Below are positions 21,984 to 31,753 of a DNA stretch of 64,000 nt, piece after piece; the first letter of the stretch is position 1; the number at the start of each line of letters is the position of its first letter. The translations under genes and the position numbers were made by a program. Location: NCBI RefSeq assembly GCF_900106045.1, contig NZ_LT629802.1:4464001-4528000 (forward strand). The letters run 5' to 3'. The notes beneath the pieces are model-generated. The model did not search any database. It saw only the letters and a program-made list of their open reading frames with translations, and was not told the origin of the DNA. The stretch is from Pseudomonas mucidolens. Lineage in GTDB: Bacteria; Pseudomonadota; Gammaproteobacteria; Pseudomonadales; Pseudomonadaceae.

Positions 21984-23084
21984 TTAACCTTTAAGCTGGG
22001 CCAGGAGGCGGTAATCCGCTCCCAACGTGGCCTGTAGAATCTCTTTCGGATAATCGTCGGTCACCACCGCTTCGCCCATTCGGCGCAACAGCACCAGACG
22101 CAAACGACCGTCGATCACTTTCTTGTCTATCGCCATGTGTTCGAGAAAATCAGCCTCGGTCATTTCCTCGGGAGGAATGACCGGCAACCCGGCGCGCTGG
22201 AACAGGCGGATACCACGGTCACGCTCTTGGACACTGATCCAGCCCAGGCGTTGCGACATCTCCAGCGCCATCACTGTGCCAGCAGCCACGGCTTCTCCAT
22301 GCAGCCACACACCATAGCCCATGTGGGTTTCGATCGCATGGCCGAAGGTATGACCCAGGTTCAACGTGGCCCGCACGCCGGACTCACGCTCGTCGGCATT
22401 GACCACCAGCGCCTTGGCTGCGCAGGAGCGGGAAATCGCCTCGGTCAGCGCCACCTGATCCAGATTGCGCAAGGCATCGAGGTGCTCTTCAAGCCAGGCG
22501 AGGAACGGCTCGTCGCAGATCAGACCGTACTTGATCACTTCGGCCAGACCGGCCGATAGCTCGCGCGGCGGCAGCGTGTTGAGCGTCGCCGTATCGATCA
22601 GCACCGCATTGGGCTGATAGAACGCACCCACCATGTTTTTGCCCAGCGGATGATTGATCCCGGTTTTGCCACCCACCGATGAGTCGACTTGCGACAACAG
22701 CGTCGTGGGCACCTGGATGAAGTCCACGCCACGCTGGTAACAGGCCGCCGCAAAGCCGGCCATATCACCAATAACCCCGCCACCGAGTGCGATTACCGTG
22801 GTGCGGCGGTCGTGGCGAGCAGTGAGCAGGCCATCGAAGATCAATTGCAGGGTTTCCCAGTTCTTGAAGGCTTCGCCGTCGGGCAGGATCACCGAGATCA
22901 CCGAATAGGCCTCAAGACTGCGACTCAGACGCTCGAGATAGAGCGGCGCCACCGTCTCATTGGAGATAATCGCCACTTGTCGCCCGGCAATGTGCGGTGC
23001 AAGCAACTCGGGCTGGTCCAACAAACCTTCGCCAATGTGGATCGGGTAGCTGCGCTCGCCAAGATCGACCTTAAGTGTCTGCAT
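21984..23084 (-). CDS. aroB: 3-dehydroquinate synthase
   Basis: A 366-residue NAD- and metal-dependent enzyme that cyclises DAHP to 3-dehydroquinate in the shikimate pathway. Recognised by [20 protein letters not shown], the NAD-binding [36 protein letters not shown] and the metal-site stretch [12 protein letters not shown]. Full length. It is separated from aroK by 147 bases, in which no other gene was found, and is followed closely by the AAA/SPOR gene. Confidence 0.97.
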   Translation of the reverse strand: MQTLKVDLGERSYPIHIGEGLLDQPELLAPHIAGRQVAIISNETVAPLYLERLSRSLEAYSVISVILPDGEAFKNWETLQLIFDGLLTARHDRRTTVIALGGGVIGDMAGFAAACYQRGVDFIQVPTTLLSQVDSSVGGKTGINHPLGKNMVGAFYQPNAVLIDTATLNTLPPRELSAGLAEVIKYGLICDEPFLAWLEEHLDALRNLDQVALTEAISRSCAAKALVVNADERESGVRATLNLGHTFGHAIETHMGYGVWLHGEAVAAGTVMALEMSQRLGWISVQERDRGIRLFQRAGLPVIPPEEMTEADFLEHMAIDKKVIDGRLRLVLLRRMGEAVVTDDYPKEILQATLGADYRLLAQLKG

Positions 23085-23231
23085 GTGTCCCCACGTGGAA
23101 GATGGAAGCAGGCATCCCGCCCTGCATTAACGTTGTCGGCAACCTCGAGACCCGACGCTGCCTGATGGCTCTACGCCACAACCCGGACGATCATGACGCG
23201 TCGCCGAGAATAGCGCATTTCGGCCCTGGCT

Positions 23232-23750
23232 TTAACGGGGCGGCAGTTGCTGCAAGCGATCAAGAATATCGAGAACCACCATTCGCGGTGGCCGCTCATC
23301 GGTTTGTACCACCAGATCGGCGATTTCCCGATAAAGCGGATCGCGCAGCGCCAGCAAATCGCGCAGGGTTTTCTCGGGGTTGGCCGTGCGCAGCAGTGGG
23401 CGATTGCGGTCACGCGCGGTACGCCCCACTTGTTGTTCGACCGATGCATGCAAATAGATCACCCGACCGCCGGCATGCAGCGCCCGCCGGTTCTCTTCGC
23501 GCATCACCGCGCCACCGCCAGTGGCCAGGACCACGCCGTCGCAACCACACAACTCGGCAATCATTGCCTGTTCGCGATCACGAAAGCCCAGCTCACCTTC
23601 CTTATCGAAGATCCACGGGATATTGGCGCCCGTGCGCAATTCAATTTCCTTATCGGAGTCTTTGAATGGCAGGCGCAGCTCTTTGGCCAGCAAACGGCCG
23701 ATGGTGCTTTTTCCAGCCCCCATCGGTCCAACAAGAATCAAATTTCGCAC
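23232..23750 (-). CDS. aroK: Shikimate kinase
   Basis: A 172-residue P-loop kinase for shikimate 3-phosphorylation. The Walker [10 protein letters not shown] is at residues 8-16, followed by the shikimate-site DKEIELRTG and the adenine-lid RNRPLLRT. The start codon is GTG, 4 bases after the pilQ stop, giving the usual N-terminus (M)[15 protein letters not shown]. It is the link between the pil genes and aroB, a conserved gene order in gamma-proteobacteria. Confidence 0.96.
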   Translation of the reverse strand: MRNLILVGPMGAGKSTIGRLLAKELRLPFKDSDKEIELRTGANIPWIFDKEGELGFRDREQAMIAELCGCDGVVLATGGGAVMREENRRALHAGGRVIYLHASVEQQVGRTARDRNRPLLRTANPEKTLRDLLALRDPLYREIADLVVQTDERPPRMVVLDILDRLQQLPPR

Positions 23751-23754
23751 AGAA

Positions 23755-25152
23755 TCAACGACTCACAGCAATCGCCTGGTTATTCATAATACGCGGAGTC
23801 AGGAATACCAGCAGCTCGGATTTTTTCTCCGAGACCACATCCCGCCGGAAAAGGCGGCCAAGATACGGCACATCACCCAAAAATGGCACTTTATCTACCA
23901 CGTTGCTTTGAGTTTTCGAGAAAACGCCGCCAATGACAATGGTCTCGCCATCCTTGACCAGCACCTTGGCATTGACCTCGTTTTTCTTGATGGGCGGCAC
24001 GTCGTTGAGTTTATTCAGGTAGTCAGGCTCATCCTTGGTGACTTTCACCTCCATGATTACCCGGTCGTCCGGGGTGATTTGCGGCGTCACCTCCAGGGAT
24101 AACGAAGCCTCCTTGAACGACACCGAGGTAGCCCCGCTGGAACTGGACTCCTGGTAGGGAATCTCGGTGCCCTTGAGGATCCGCGCGGTTTCCTTGTCGG
24201 ACGTGACCACTTTGGGCTGCGAGACGATTTCACCGTTACCGGTTTTTTCCATCGCCGTCAGCTCCAGATCGAGCAGCACGTTATCGGTGATAAAAGCGAT
24301 ACCGAGGCCGGACGAGCCATTGACCACGCCCAAGTCGACAAACGGTGAACTGGGCGTACTCTCCGACTGCCCGGCCTCCTCTGAAGATCCGTTATTGATG
24401 CCGCCACCGCTCCAATTGCCCTTATTCTGTATCAGCCCTCCCCAGCGCACGCCCGTACTCTTGTCGTAATCGACATTGGCTTCGACGATCCGCGCCTCGA
24501 TCATGACCTGGCGAATCGGAATATCCAGTTGCGCAACGATATGCCGCAACTCGTCCAGGCGCTCCTGGGTTTGGTAGACGATGATGTTGTTGGTCCGATC
24601 ATCCACCGCCACCGAACCACGTTCATCGGACGCGCCTTCCAGGCCGCTCACCGACTGGAACAACTTGGCCAGTTGCGCGGCATTGGCATAGTTGACTTGC
24701 AGCAGCTCGCGCCGCAGCGGTGCCAGTTCAGTCAACTGCCTGCGCGACTCCAGAGCCCGCAACTCACGCTCGGCCAATTCCTGCGCCGATGCCACCAACA
24801 GCACGTTAGCGCTCACCCGCTTGTCCAACCCCTTGGCTTGCAGCACCAGATCCAGCGCCTGGTCCCACGGTACGTCTTTGAGACGCAAGGTAATCGAGCC
24901 GCCGACATCATCAGCGGCCACCAGATTGAGGCCGGCAACGTCGGCGATCTGCTGCAAGACAGCGCGGACCTCGATGTTCTGGAAGTTGAGGGATAATTTA
25001 TCGCCGGTAAACGCGCCACGTCCGTTACTCAGCGACGCAGCACCAGGCGGTGGAAGTTGAATCAGCTCGACCCGATTGGGCACGGCGATGACCATCGGTG
25101 CTGCGAACGCTATCCATAGCGCCACACCGAAGGACGAAAAAGTCCTTTTCAT
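23755..25152 (-). CDS. pilQ: Type IV pilus secretin, short form without AMIN domains
   Basis: A 465-residue outer-membrane secretin with signal peptide (ending near [10 protein letters not shown]). An STN/secretin N-terminal domain ([20 protein letters not shown]), an NHN/N1-type domain ([16 protein letters not shown]) and the secretin barrel core ([40 protein letters not shown]) are present. Typical PilQ is around 700 residues with two peptidoglycan-binding AMIN domains ahead of these; here they are absent, so outer-membrane placement must rely on the PilP contact alone. Last gene of pilMNOPQ, 12 bases after pilP. Confidence 0.9.
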   Translation of the reverse strand: MKRTFSSFGVALWIAFAAPMVIAVPNRVELIQLPPPGAASLSNGRGAFTGDKLSLNFQNIEVRAVLQQIADVAGLNLVAADDVGGSITLRLKDVPWDQALDLVLQAKGLDKRVSANVLLVASAQELAERELRALESRRQLTELAPLRRELLQVNYANAAQLAKLFQSVSGLEGASDERGSVAVDDRTNNIIVYQTQERLDELRHIVAQLDIPIRQVMIEARIVEANVDYDKSTGVRWGGLIQNKGNWSGGGINNGSSEEAGQSESTPSSPFVDLGVVNGSSGLGIAFITDNVLLDLELTAMEKTGNGEIVSQPKVVTSDKETARILKGTEIPYQESSSSGATSVSFKEASLSLEVTPQITPDDRVIMEVKVTKDEPDYLNKLNDVPPIKKNEVNAKVLVKDGETIVIGGVFSKTQSNVVDKVPFLGDVPYLGRLFRRDVVSEKKSELLVFLTPRIMNNQAIAVSR

Positions 25153-25164
25153 TTTTTAGTTCCG

Positions 25165-25689
25165 TTATGAATTCACGTTCAAAACCAACGTTCGCGAGCG
25201 TTCCAGCCACTCGCCCTGTCCATCCGGAAAAAGCTCGACGATATCCACTTGCCCCTCATGGATCGCCACCACGCGCCCATGATCCCCACCCAGATAATCG
25301 CCCACCTCCAGGCGATGCACGCCCACAGTGCCGCGTAGCAGGGCAAACACCCGCGCCCCAAAGGTCAATGTACCGACCATCTGGAAATCATCGACAGCAA
25401 AACCTTCCAGAAACTGCCGGGGACGCCCTGGATCCGGCGCACGTCCAGGCCGACCGGCCGGACGACCAAGAGGTTTGTGCGGCGGCTGGAACGGGTCACG
25501 CAGGGACACCGGATCATAGACAAAGCGCCGGCCTGGAGCGGCCGCCAACGGCGCCTCCGCAGACGGCACGGGCACTTGCTGACGAATGACCTGCAATTGA
25601 TCCTTCAACGCTTGCAGGTCGGCGTGATTTTCACAGCCCGCCAGGAATATCAGCGCCAACCCCAGGCACGCAGCATCGAGGCCGCTCAT
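25165..25689 (-). CDS. pilP: Type IV pilus biogenesis lipoprotein PilP
   Basis: A 174-residue lipoprotein with signal peptide ending in lipobox FLAGC (Cys near residue 19). The middle is Pro/Gly/Arg-rich and less conserved than usual (GRPAGRPGRAPDPGRP). The C-terminal beta domain that contacts PilQ is visible: MVGTLTFGARVFALLRGTV and VGDYLGGDHGRVVAI. ATGA overlap with pilO. In the assembled machine PilP bridges inner-membrane PilNO and the secretin. Confidence 0.87.
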   Translation of the reverse strand: MSGLDAACLGLALIFLAGCENHADLQALKDQLQVIRQQVPVPSAEAPLAAAPGRRFVYDPVSLRDPFQPPHKPLGRPAGRPGRAPDPGRPRQFLEGFAVDDFQMVGTLTFGARVFALLRGTVGVHRLEVGDYLGGDHGRVVAIHEGQVDIVELFPDGQGEWLERSRTLVLNVNS

Positions 25690-26306
25690 GGCAACGGCCT
25701 CGGAGCGCTGTAACGATAGGTCTTGGCCAACATCTTCAGGTGCAGCAACCCGGCATCCCGCCCACCGGCGGGGCGGATGAGGAAGTCATGCAAGGTGACG
25801 ATGCGCGGTAACTCGGCCACAGCGCTGATGAAGGTCGCCAAGTCATGATAGGTCCCGATGAGGCTGATCTGAATCGGCAGCTCGGCATAGAGCGGCTGGA
25901 CCTGCTCATCCAACAGCCTGAGCTCCTCCAGTGTCAAACCGCTGGTCAGCCCCAGGCGCGCAATATCTTCAAGCAGGCTGGGTACTTCGGTCGCGGAGGG
26001 CAATCGATGCAACTGCTCGGAAAATGCGCCGCGCATGACCTCAAGCTGACGGGACAAGACTTCAAGACGAGCGGACTGAACAGCTTTGTCGGCAAATTGT
26101 TCGCGCAATGCCAGCTCTCGAATTTCCTGGCGGTGCAACTGTTCCCGCGCCCCGTTCAGGTAAAAGGCGTCGCCCGACAGCCATAACAGACTGGCGAGCG
26201 CTCCTCCCACCAGCATCTTGGCAGGCCAGGGCCATTGGCCGGCAGCGTGGTACAGCGTGGAGAACAGCGGGACAACCGACCCCAGCGGGCCGGACAGCAG
26301 AGTCAC
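25686..26306 (-). CDS. pilO: Type IV pilus inner-membrane alignment protein PilO
   Basis: A 206-residue protein with one N-terminal membrane helix (AKMLVGGALASLLWL at about 30-44), a coiled-coil (LREQFADKAVQSARLEVLSRQ) and a ferredoxin-like periplasmic domain (ISLIGTYHDLATFISAVAELP is the PilO signature). It pairs with PilN. Start codon is GTG, overlapping the pilN stop by 4 bases. Length is close to the family norm. Confidence 0.88.
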   Translation of the reverse strand: MTLLSGPLGSVVPLFSTLYHAAGQWPWPAKMLVGGALASLLWLSGDAFYLNGAREQLHRQEIRELALREQFADKAVQSARLEVLSRQLEVMRGAFSEQLHRLPSATEVPSLLEDIARLGLTSGLTLEELRLLDEQVQPLYAELPIQISLIGTYHDLATFISAVAELPRIVTLHDFLIRPAGGRDAGLLHLKMLAKTYRYSAPRPLP

Positions 26307-26854
26307 TGCTCCGCCTCGCCTGAAGCCCTCTGACGTACCCTCAGCTGGAAGGCATTGCCAGCTCCCGCATCGTCGGCCCGCACATGCCGCAAGCCGGGAT
26401 CCTGCAAGCCCGAGGACTCTTCCAGGCTGCGCATGAGGCGGGCAACATCGTGGGTGGAGGCCGCCGTTCCGCTGATCTCGACCGATGTTCCACTGACGCT
26501 GACTTCGTGCAACTGCACGCCATCGGGTACCGCACGGGCCAACTCGTCAAACAGCCGCCCGCCCGACGAGCGATCGCCTTGCAGGTCCTCGACAACCTTC
26601 ATGCGCTCCATCAATTGCCGGCGCTGCTCACGCAGCTCATCAATGGTCTTGATCCGTGAATCAAGCACCGTGACTTGCTTGCTCAAGTGGTTATTACGGG
26701 CCACCTGGCGATCGATCGCCCGGTCGATGACACGATCTGCCAGCCATATGGCAGCCAGCACCACAAGCGCGACAGCCAACAAAAACACCAGAAAGTACTT
26801 GCGCCGGCGTTCAGCCTGTTCTTCGCGCCAGGGTAAAAGGTTGATTCTCGTCAT
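26303..26854 (-). CDS. pilN: Type IV pilus inner-membrane protein PilN
   Basis: A 183-residue bitopic protein. The conserved cytoplasmic tail MTRINLLPWREEQAERR, which docks into PilM, is intact at residues 1-17, followed by a membrane helix (YFLVFLLAVALVVLAAIWLA), a coiled-coil and a periplasmic fimbrial-assembly domain. The ATG at 26854 overlaps the pilM stop by one base (TGATG); an in-frame TTG just upstream is less likely. The intact docking tail contrasts with the damaged PilM. Confidence 0.9.
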   Translation of the reverse strand: MTRINLLPWREEQAERRRKYFLVFLLAVALVVLAAIWLADRVIDRAIDRQVARNNHLSKQVTVLDSRIKTIDELREQRRQLMERMKVVEDLQGDRSSGGRLFDELARAVPDGVQLHEVSVSGTSVEISGTAASTHDVARLMRSLEESSGLQDPGLRHVRADDAGAGNAFQLRVRQRASGEAEQ

Positions 26855-27507
26855 CAATCAAAACTCCTGAGGGCCAGACCGCAGGCGACCCGCAATTCCT
26901 GGGCATCGGCAGCCCATTGTGCACTATTGATCCCACTCCCCGGTGCGATACAGGCAACCACTGTATCGGTCATCCGCGCCAGGGCAAACGCCTCGACATC
27001 CACTATTCGCGTGGCCAGGCCAGCCAGGGCCAGTACGGCTTCACGTGCCTCCACCTGCTCCTTGAGGCAGGCGGCAAGCAATACATCGACATAAGCAGGG
27101 TCACGCGACGATGGCCCCTGAACATGAAAGTCGATCGCCACCTCATCCAACGGATAAGGAATGTACTGATCGGCCTCACCTCGCACTCTCTGCTCCATTT
27201 CGCCAGGTTTCAGCCCGGCCTCCATCTCGACGACACGGGTAATCACCGACGGCCCCGCCACGGCCACGGCTGCATGCCTGATCGATGTTTGCGCCCGAGA
27301 CAATGCCTTGGAAACGGTCTGCGCGACAACCTCCAGATCAAGGATATTGCTGTCGACCACGACACGCCCCGAAAAAGACTGGGTCGCATAGGCGCGCACC
27401 CTGTATCCGGCACCGGAACGCGCCAGTTCCAGCACGCTCACTCCCCTATCACTGATGTCGACACCCAGCACGGTATCGGCTCTTCGCCTGAAAAATCCCT
27501 TTACCAT
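26854..27507 (-). CDS. pilM: PilM, actin-like pilus assembly protein with internal deletion
   Basis: A 217-residue protein where the family is about 354. The first ~180 residues are normal: FFRRRADTVLGVDISDRGVS, AAVAVAGPSVITRVVEMEAG, ADQYIPYPLDEVAIDF, DVLLAACLKEQVE and VDVEAFALAR. After MTDTV the sequence jumps to a segment ending in VACGLALRSFD, which is the normal extreme C-terminus. About 135 residues, including the second half of the actin-like fold and the ATP-pocket DIG strand, are missing without loss of frame. The ATG at 27507 gives the usual MVKGFFRRR start. The open frame continues far upstream across ponA, but that part is antisense to ponA. First gene of pilMNOPQ. Confidence 0.85.
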   Translation of the reverse strand: MVKGFFRRRADTVLGVDISDRGVSVLELARSGAGYRVRAYATQSFSGRVVVDSNILDLEVVAQTVSKALSRAQTSIRHAAVAVAGPSVITRVVEMEAGLKPGEMEQRVRGEADQYIPYPLDEVAIDFHVQGPSSRDPAYVDVLLAACLKEQVEAREAVLALAGLATRIVDVEAFALARMTDTVVACIAPGSGINSAQWAADAQELRVACGLALRSFD

Positions 27508-27723
27508 AAAACTCCCTAACGCTTTCCGTGTCTCAGGGTTGGTCAATGCCTTGAAGATGCATTCGGTCGGCTCGGTTGCGCGGCGCTCATGACGCCCCAA
27601 GTCGAAAAGTGCTTTAATGCCCAGCGTTTTTTTTCCGCTTTTTCTGCAGGTCGGGTCGCTCCATCGCTTGTCGTGTTTACCCCCGACACCTAACTCATTC
27701 TTTTCTCTGGAAATCCAAAAGCC
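27508..27723. promoter_or_regulatory. Divergent promoter region, pilM operon and ponA
   Basis: A 216-base gap between divergent starts, AT-richer than the genes and with T- and C-rich tracts at 27625-27655 and 27695-27710. It should contain both promoters; I could not single out convincing -35/-10 pairs. The back-to-back order of ponA and pilM is the conserved gamma-proteobacterial arrangement. Confidence 0.45.
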
Positions 27724-30174
27724 TTGATTCGTCTGCTGAAGTTTTTCGGGTACTCCGTTGTCGCGATGGTTTGCGGGCTGTTGCTCGTGCTCAGCGGCGC
27801 CTATCTCTATCTTAGTCCGGGGTTGCCCTCGGTAGAGGCCCTGAGAAGCATCCAGTTGCAGATTCCTTTGCGGGTCTACAGCAGCGATGAAAAACTGATC
27901 GCGGAATTCGGCGAAATGCGCCGCTCCCCGATCAGCTTTGCCGATATCCCCCCCAATTTCATCAACGCCCTGCTGTCGGCCGAAGACGATAACTTCGCCA
28001 ATCACCACGGCGTGGATCCCAGCAGCCTGATCCGGGCAACCACGCAACTGATAAAAAGCGGACACATTCAGTCGGGCGGTAGCACCATCACCATGCAGGT
28101 GGCGAAGAACTACTTCCTCACCAGTGAACGCAGTTTTTCCCGCAAGGCCACGGAAATCCTCCTGGCGCTGCAGATCGAACGCCAACTGACCAAGGATGAA
28201 ATCCTTGAGCTGTACGTCAACAAGATCTATCTGGGCAACCGCGCCTACGGCATCGAAGCCGCCTCCCAGGTGTATTACGGCAAGTCGATTCGCGACATCA
28301 GCCTGGCACAGATGGCAATGATTGCAGGCCTGCCCAAGACCCCATCGCGCTTTAACCCGCTGGCCAACCCGGCCCGCAGCAAGGAGCGTCGCGACTGGAT
28401 CCTGGGGCGCATGTACAAGCTGGGCAAAATCGACCAGAACACCTACGAAACCGCCGTAGCGGAGCCATTGAACGCCAGCTATCACGTGCAGACACCAGAA
28501 GTGAGCGCGCCGTATATCGCTGAAATGGCTCGCGCGGAGATGGTCGGGCGTTATGGCAGCGAGGCCTACACCGAAGGTTTCCGCGTTACCACGACCATTC
28601 CGAGCAACTTGCAGGAAATCGCCAACAACGCGGTCCATGAAGGCCTGATCACCTATGATCAGCGCCATGGCTACCGCGGCCCCGAATCGCGCCTGCCGGG
28701 CAAGACCTTGAGTGCCTGGACACTGGAGCTGGGCAAACAGCGCCCGATCAGCGGTCTCGAGCCGGCCATCGTTACCCAAGTGAATAAAGATGGCCTCCAG
28801 GTGCTGACCCGCAGCGGCGAAGCCCACGTGGCCTGGGACACGATGAAATGGGCACGTCCGTTCTTGAACACCAACAGCATGGGCCCGGTGCCCAAGCAGG
28901 CATCGGATGTGGCCCAAGTCGGCGACCTGATCCGCGTGCAGCGCCAGGCGGATGACAGCCTGAAGTTCAGCCAGGTCCCGGTCGCCCAGGGCGCACTGGT
29001 GTCACTCGACCCGCAGAACGGCGCCATCCGCGCCCTGGTGGGCGGCTTTGCCTTCGAGCAAAGCAACTACAACCGTGCGATCCAGGCCAAGCGCCAACCG
29101 GGTTCCAGCTTCAAGCCCTTTATCTACAGCGCGGCCCTGGACAGTGGCTACACCGCCGCCAGCCTGGTCAACGATGCACCTATCGTGTTTGTCGATGAGT
29201 ATCTGGATAAAGTCTGGCGACCAAAGAACGACACCAACACCTTCCTCGGCCCAATCCGGGTCCGTGAGGCGCTGTACAAGTCCCGCAACCTGGTATCGAT
29301 CCGCCTGCTGCAGGCGATGGGCGTGGGCAAGACCATCGATTACATGACCCGCTTTGGCTTCAACAAGCAGGATCTGCCGCCCAACCTGTCCCTGGCCTTG
29401 GGAACTGCAACCCTCACACCGATGGAAATCGCGACCGGCTGGAGCGTCTTCGCCAACGGTGGCTACAAGGTCACGCCTTACCTGATCGACAAGATCGAGA
29501 GCCGCAACGGCGAGACACTGTTCGTCGCCAACCCGCCCAGCGTCCCCAACGGCACCGCCGCCAGCGACGGCCTGGCCGCGCCGGCCAACGACGGCATCAC
29601 CATCGAGCCTGCGCCGGGCACGACGCCCACGGACACTGCCCCGGCCCCAGCTGCGCAAACACCTGCAGTCGCGGAGCAGGTTGTCGACGGCCGCACCGTC
29701 TATATCCTCAACAGCATTCTGCAAGACGTGATCAAACGCGGCACCGGACGTCGCGCCCTGGCCCTGGGTCGTACTGATCTTGCAGGCAAGACCGGTACCA
29801 CCAACGAGTCCAAGGATGCGTGGTTCTCCGGCTATAACGCGGATTACATCACCACCGTCTGGACCGGTTATGACCAGCCGGAAAGTCTCGGTCGGCGGGA
29901 GTATGGCGGCACCGTCGCACTGCCGATCTGGATGAGCTACATGGGCGCGGCGCTCAAGGACAAACCGACCCACAACCTGCCTGAGCCCGAAGGCATCCTG
30001 AGTTTGCGGATTGATCCAGTCAGTGGTCGAACCGCGGTACCAGGCACGCCGAACGCGTACTTCGAACTGTTCAAGAGCGAAGACACGCCGCCGTCGATCA
30101 GTGAACTGGGGAATGGCATTGCCCCAGGCAGCCCATTGCCGGCCGACGAAGCGGCGCCGATTGATTTGTTCTGA
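27724..30174 (+). CDS. ponA: Penicillin-binding protein 1A (bifunctional)
   Basis: An 816-residue class A PBP that polymerises and cross-links peptidoglycan. One N-terminal membrane helix (about residues 6-28) is followed by the GT51 transglycosylase with Glu87 in AEDDNFANHHG and QVAKNYFLTSERSFSRK. An OB-like insert comes next, then the transpeptidase with Ser461 in PGSSFKPF, SRN in YKSRNLVS and K689 in AGKTGTTN. An Ala/Pro-rich insert (PAPGTTPTDTAPAPAAQTP) precedes the KTG region. The start is TTG with a weak GGA upstream; the resulting MIRLLKFFGY is the conserved N-terminus. Confidence 0.95.
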   Translation: MIRLLKFFGYSVVAMVCGLLLVLSGAYLYLSPGLPSVEALRSIQLQIPLRVYSSDEKLIAEFGEMRRSPISFADIPPNFINALLSAEDDNFANHHGVDPSSLIRATTQLIKSGHIQSGGSTITMQVAKNYFLTSERSFSRKATEILLALQIERQLTKDEILELYVNKIYLGNRAYGIEAASQVYYGKSIRDISLAQMAMIAGLPKTPSRFNPLANPARSKERRDWILGRMYKLGKIDQNTYETAVAEPLNASYHVQTPEVSAPYIAEMARAEMVGRYGSEAYTEGFRVTTTIPSNLQEIANNAVHEGLITYDQRHGYRGPESRLPGKTLSAWTLELGKQRPISGLEPAIVTQVNKDGLQVLTRSGEAHVAWDTMKWARPFLNTNSMGPVPKQASDVAQVGDLIRVQRQADDSLKFSQVPVAQGALVSLDPQNGAIRALVGGFAFEQSNYNRAIQAKRQPGSSFKPFIYSAALDSGYTAASLVNDAPIVFVDEYLDKVWRPKNDTNTFLGPIRVREALYKSRNLVSIRLLQAMGVGKTIDYMTRFGFNKQDLPPNLSLALGTATLTPMEIATGWSVFANGGYKVTPYLIDKIESRNGETLFVANPPSVPNGTAASDGLAAPANDGITIEPAPGTTPTDTAPAPAAQTPAVAEQVVDGRTVYILNSILQDVIKRGTGRRALALGRTDLAGKTGTTNESKDAWFSGYNADYITTVWTGYDQPESLGRREYGGTVALPIWMSYMGAALKDKPTHNLPEPEGILSLRIDPVSGRTAVPGTPNAYFELFKSEDTPPSISELGNGIAPGSPLPADEAAPIDLF

Positions 30175-30203
30175 CTCAATCTGCGGCCTGACACAAAACC
30201 AAG

Positions 30204-30227
30204 GTGGGAGCGCTTGCTCGCTCCCAC
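30204..30227. repeat. Single REP palindrome after ponA
   Basis: GTGGGAGC (30204-30211) and GCTCCCAC (30220-30227) form an 8-bp stem around GCTTGCTC. This is one unpaired copy of the GTGGGAGC-type REP, 22 bases before the terminator. Confidence 0.75.
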
Positions 30228-30249
30228 ATTTAGATGATCGCCAGATAAC

Positions 30250-30283
30250 AAAAAGCCCCGACTCGCGAGAGCCGGGGCTTTTT
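30250..30283. terminator. Bidirectional terminator between ponA and maeB
   Basis: AAAAAGCCCCG at 30250-30260 pairs with CGGGGCTTTTT at 30273-30283, with further pairing of CTC/GAG inside. T-runs lie on both strands, so it serves the convergent ponA and maeB genes. Confidence 0.9.
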
Positions 30284-30302
30284 CTTGGTGCGCTACAAGG
30301 AC

Positions 30303-31571
30303 TTAACCGCTGAACACATCATCCACGCTTTGCAGCGGGTAGTGCTTCGGATACGGCAGGGTCGCCACACCGGTCTCGATCGCGGCTTTGGCCACGGCAT
30401 CGGAGATCAGGGTGATCAGGCGCTTATCCATGGGTTTCGGGATGATGTACTCACGCCCGAACTCCAACTTGGTGCCGCCGTAAGCGTCGCACACGTCCTG
30501 AGGTACCGGCAGCTTGGCCAGTTCGCGCAGGGCGTTGGCGGCCGCCACTTTCATTTCTTCGTTGATGCGCTTGGCGCGAACGTCCAGGGCACCACGGAAG
30601 ATGAACGGGAAGCCCAGTACGTTGTTGACCTGGTTCGGGTAGTCCGAACGACCGGTGGCCATGATCACGTCGCTACGGGTGGCATGCGCCAGTTCCGGCG
30701 AGATTTCAGGATCAGGGTTGGAGCAGGCAAACACGATCGGATTCGGCGCCATGGACTTCAGGCCTTCGGCGCTCAACAGGTTCGGACCGGACAGGCCGAC
30801 GAACACGTCAGCACCGTCCAGCGCTTCAGCCAGGGTGCGCTTGGAGGACGGATGGGCAAACATCGCCTTGTACTGGTTCAGATCGGTACGCTCGGACTGG
30901 ATCACGCCCTTGCTGTCGACCATGTAGATGTTTTCCAGCTTGGCGCCCATGCTGATGATCAGCTTCATGCAGGAGATGGCCGCAGCGCCAGCGCCGAGGC
31001 AGACGATCTTCGCGTCAGCCAGGGTCTTGCCGGCAATTTCCAGGGCGTTGATCATGCCGGCCGCGGTAACGATCGCGGTGCCGTGCTGGTCATCGTGGAA
31101 TACCGGGATGTCACATTGTTCGATCAGGGCCTTTTCGATCTCGAAGCACTCAGGTGCCTTGATGTCTTCCAGGTTGATGCCACCGAAGGTGATGGAAATG
31201 CGTTTTACGGTGTCGATGAAAGCTTGTGGGCTTTCGGAGTCAACTTCGATGTCGAATACGTCGATGCCGGCAAAGCGCTTGAACAGCACGCCCTTGCCTT
31301 CCATGACCGGCTTAGAAGCCAATGGCCCGAGGTTGCCCAGACCGAGAATCGCGGTGCCATCGGAAATGACTGCAACCAGATTGCCCTTGCCGGTGTATTT
31401 GTAGGCCAGTTCGGGATCGCGGGCGATTTCGCGCACAGGCTCTGCTACACCGGGGCTGTACGCCAGCGACAGGTCGCGCGCGGTAGCAGTGGCTTTGGTG
31501 AGCTCGACACTCAGCTTTCCTGGACGAGGATGGGCGTGATATTCGAGAGCGGCAGTTTTCAAATCAGACAT
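30303..31571 (-). CDS. maeB: Malic enzyme, short NAD(P)-dependent form
   Basis: A 422-residue enzyme that oxidatively decarboxylates malate to pyruvate. The N-terminal domain shows SLAYSPGVAEPVREIA, the catalytic/metal stretch FHDDQHGTAIVTAAG, and the nucleotide fold KIVCLGAGAAAISCMKL; FACSNPDPEISPE is also typical. It lacks the C-terminal phosphotransacetylase-like domain of the E. coli MaeB, as is usual for the short Pseudomonas form; cofactor choice is not certain from sequence. Monocistronic, ended by the shared terminator. Confidence 0.92.
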   Translation of the reverse strand: MSDLKTAALEYHAHPRPGKLSVELTKATATARDLSLAYSPGVAEPVREIARDPELAYKYTGKGNLVAVISDGTAILGLGNLGPLASKPVMEGKGVLFKRFAGIDVFDIEVDSESPQAFIDTVKRISITFGGINLEDIKAPECFEIEKALIEQCDIPVFHDDQHGTAIVTAAGMINALEIAGKTLADAKIVCLGAGAAAISCMKLIISMGAKLENIYMVDSKGVIQSERTDLNQYKAMFAHPSSKRTLAEALDGADVFVGLSGPNLLSAEGLKSMAPNPIVFACSNPDPEISPELAHATRSDVIMATGRSDYPNQVNNVLGFPFIFRGALDVRAKRINEEMKVAAANALRELAKLPVPQDVCDAYGGTKLEFGREYIIPKPMDKRLITLISDAVAKAAIETGVATLPYPKHYPLQSVDDVFSG

Positions 31572-31753
31572 ATCGGCATTCCGCTTTTTACTGTTAGACG
31601 ACGGACCGCCGAGGATACGCGTGTCGCAAAGTCCCTACAAGACTGGGCAGTCACAGGTGTCAAGAGCCCTACCCTACGACTTTTGGCCAAGAGCCACGGC
31701 CCGCAAGGGCTCAACTGTTCACAATCAGCCAAAAAAATGTCTACAATTTTTTC

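Noticed and set aside
26854..27507. pilM as a frameshifted pseudogene
   Set aside because: The missing part is lost in frame, both ends read correctly and coupling to pilN is kept, so it is annotated as an altered CDS.
27508..28917. Long open frame upstream of pilM on the minus strand, fused in frame with PilM
   Set aside because: It runs antisense through ponA, whose codons and motifs are unmistakable; PilM starts normally at 27507.
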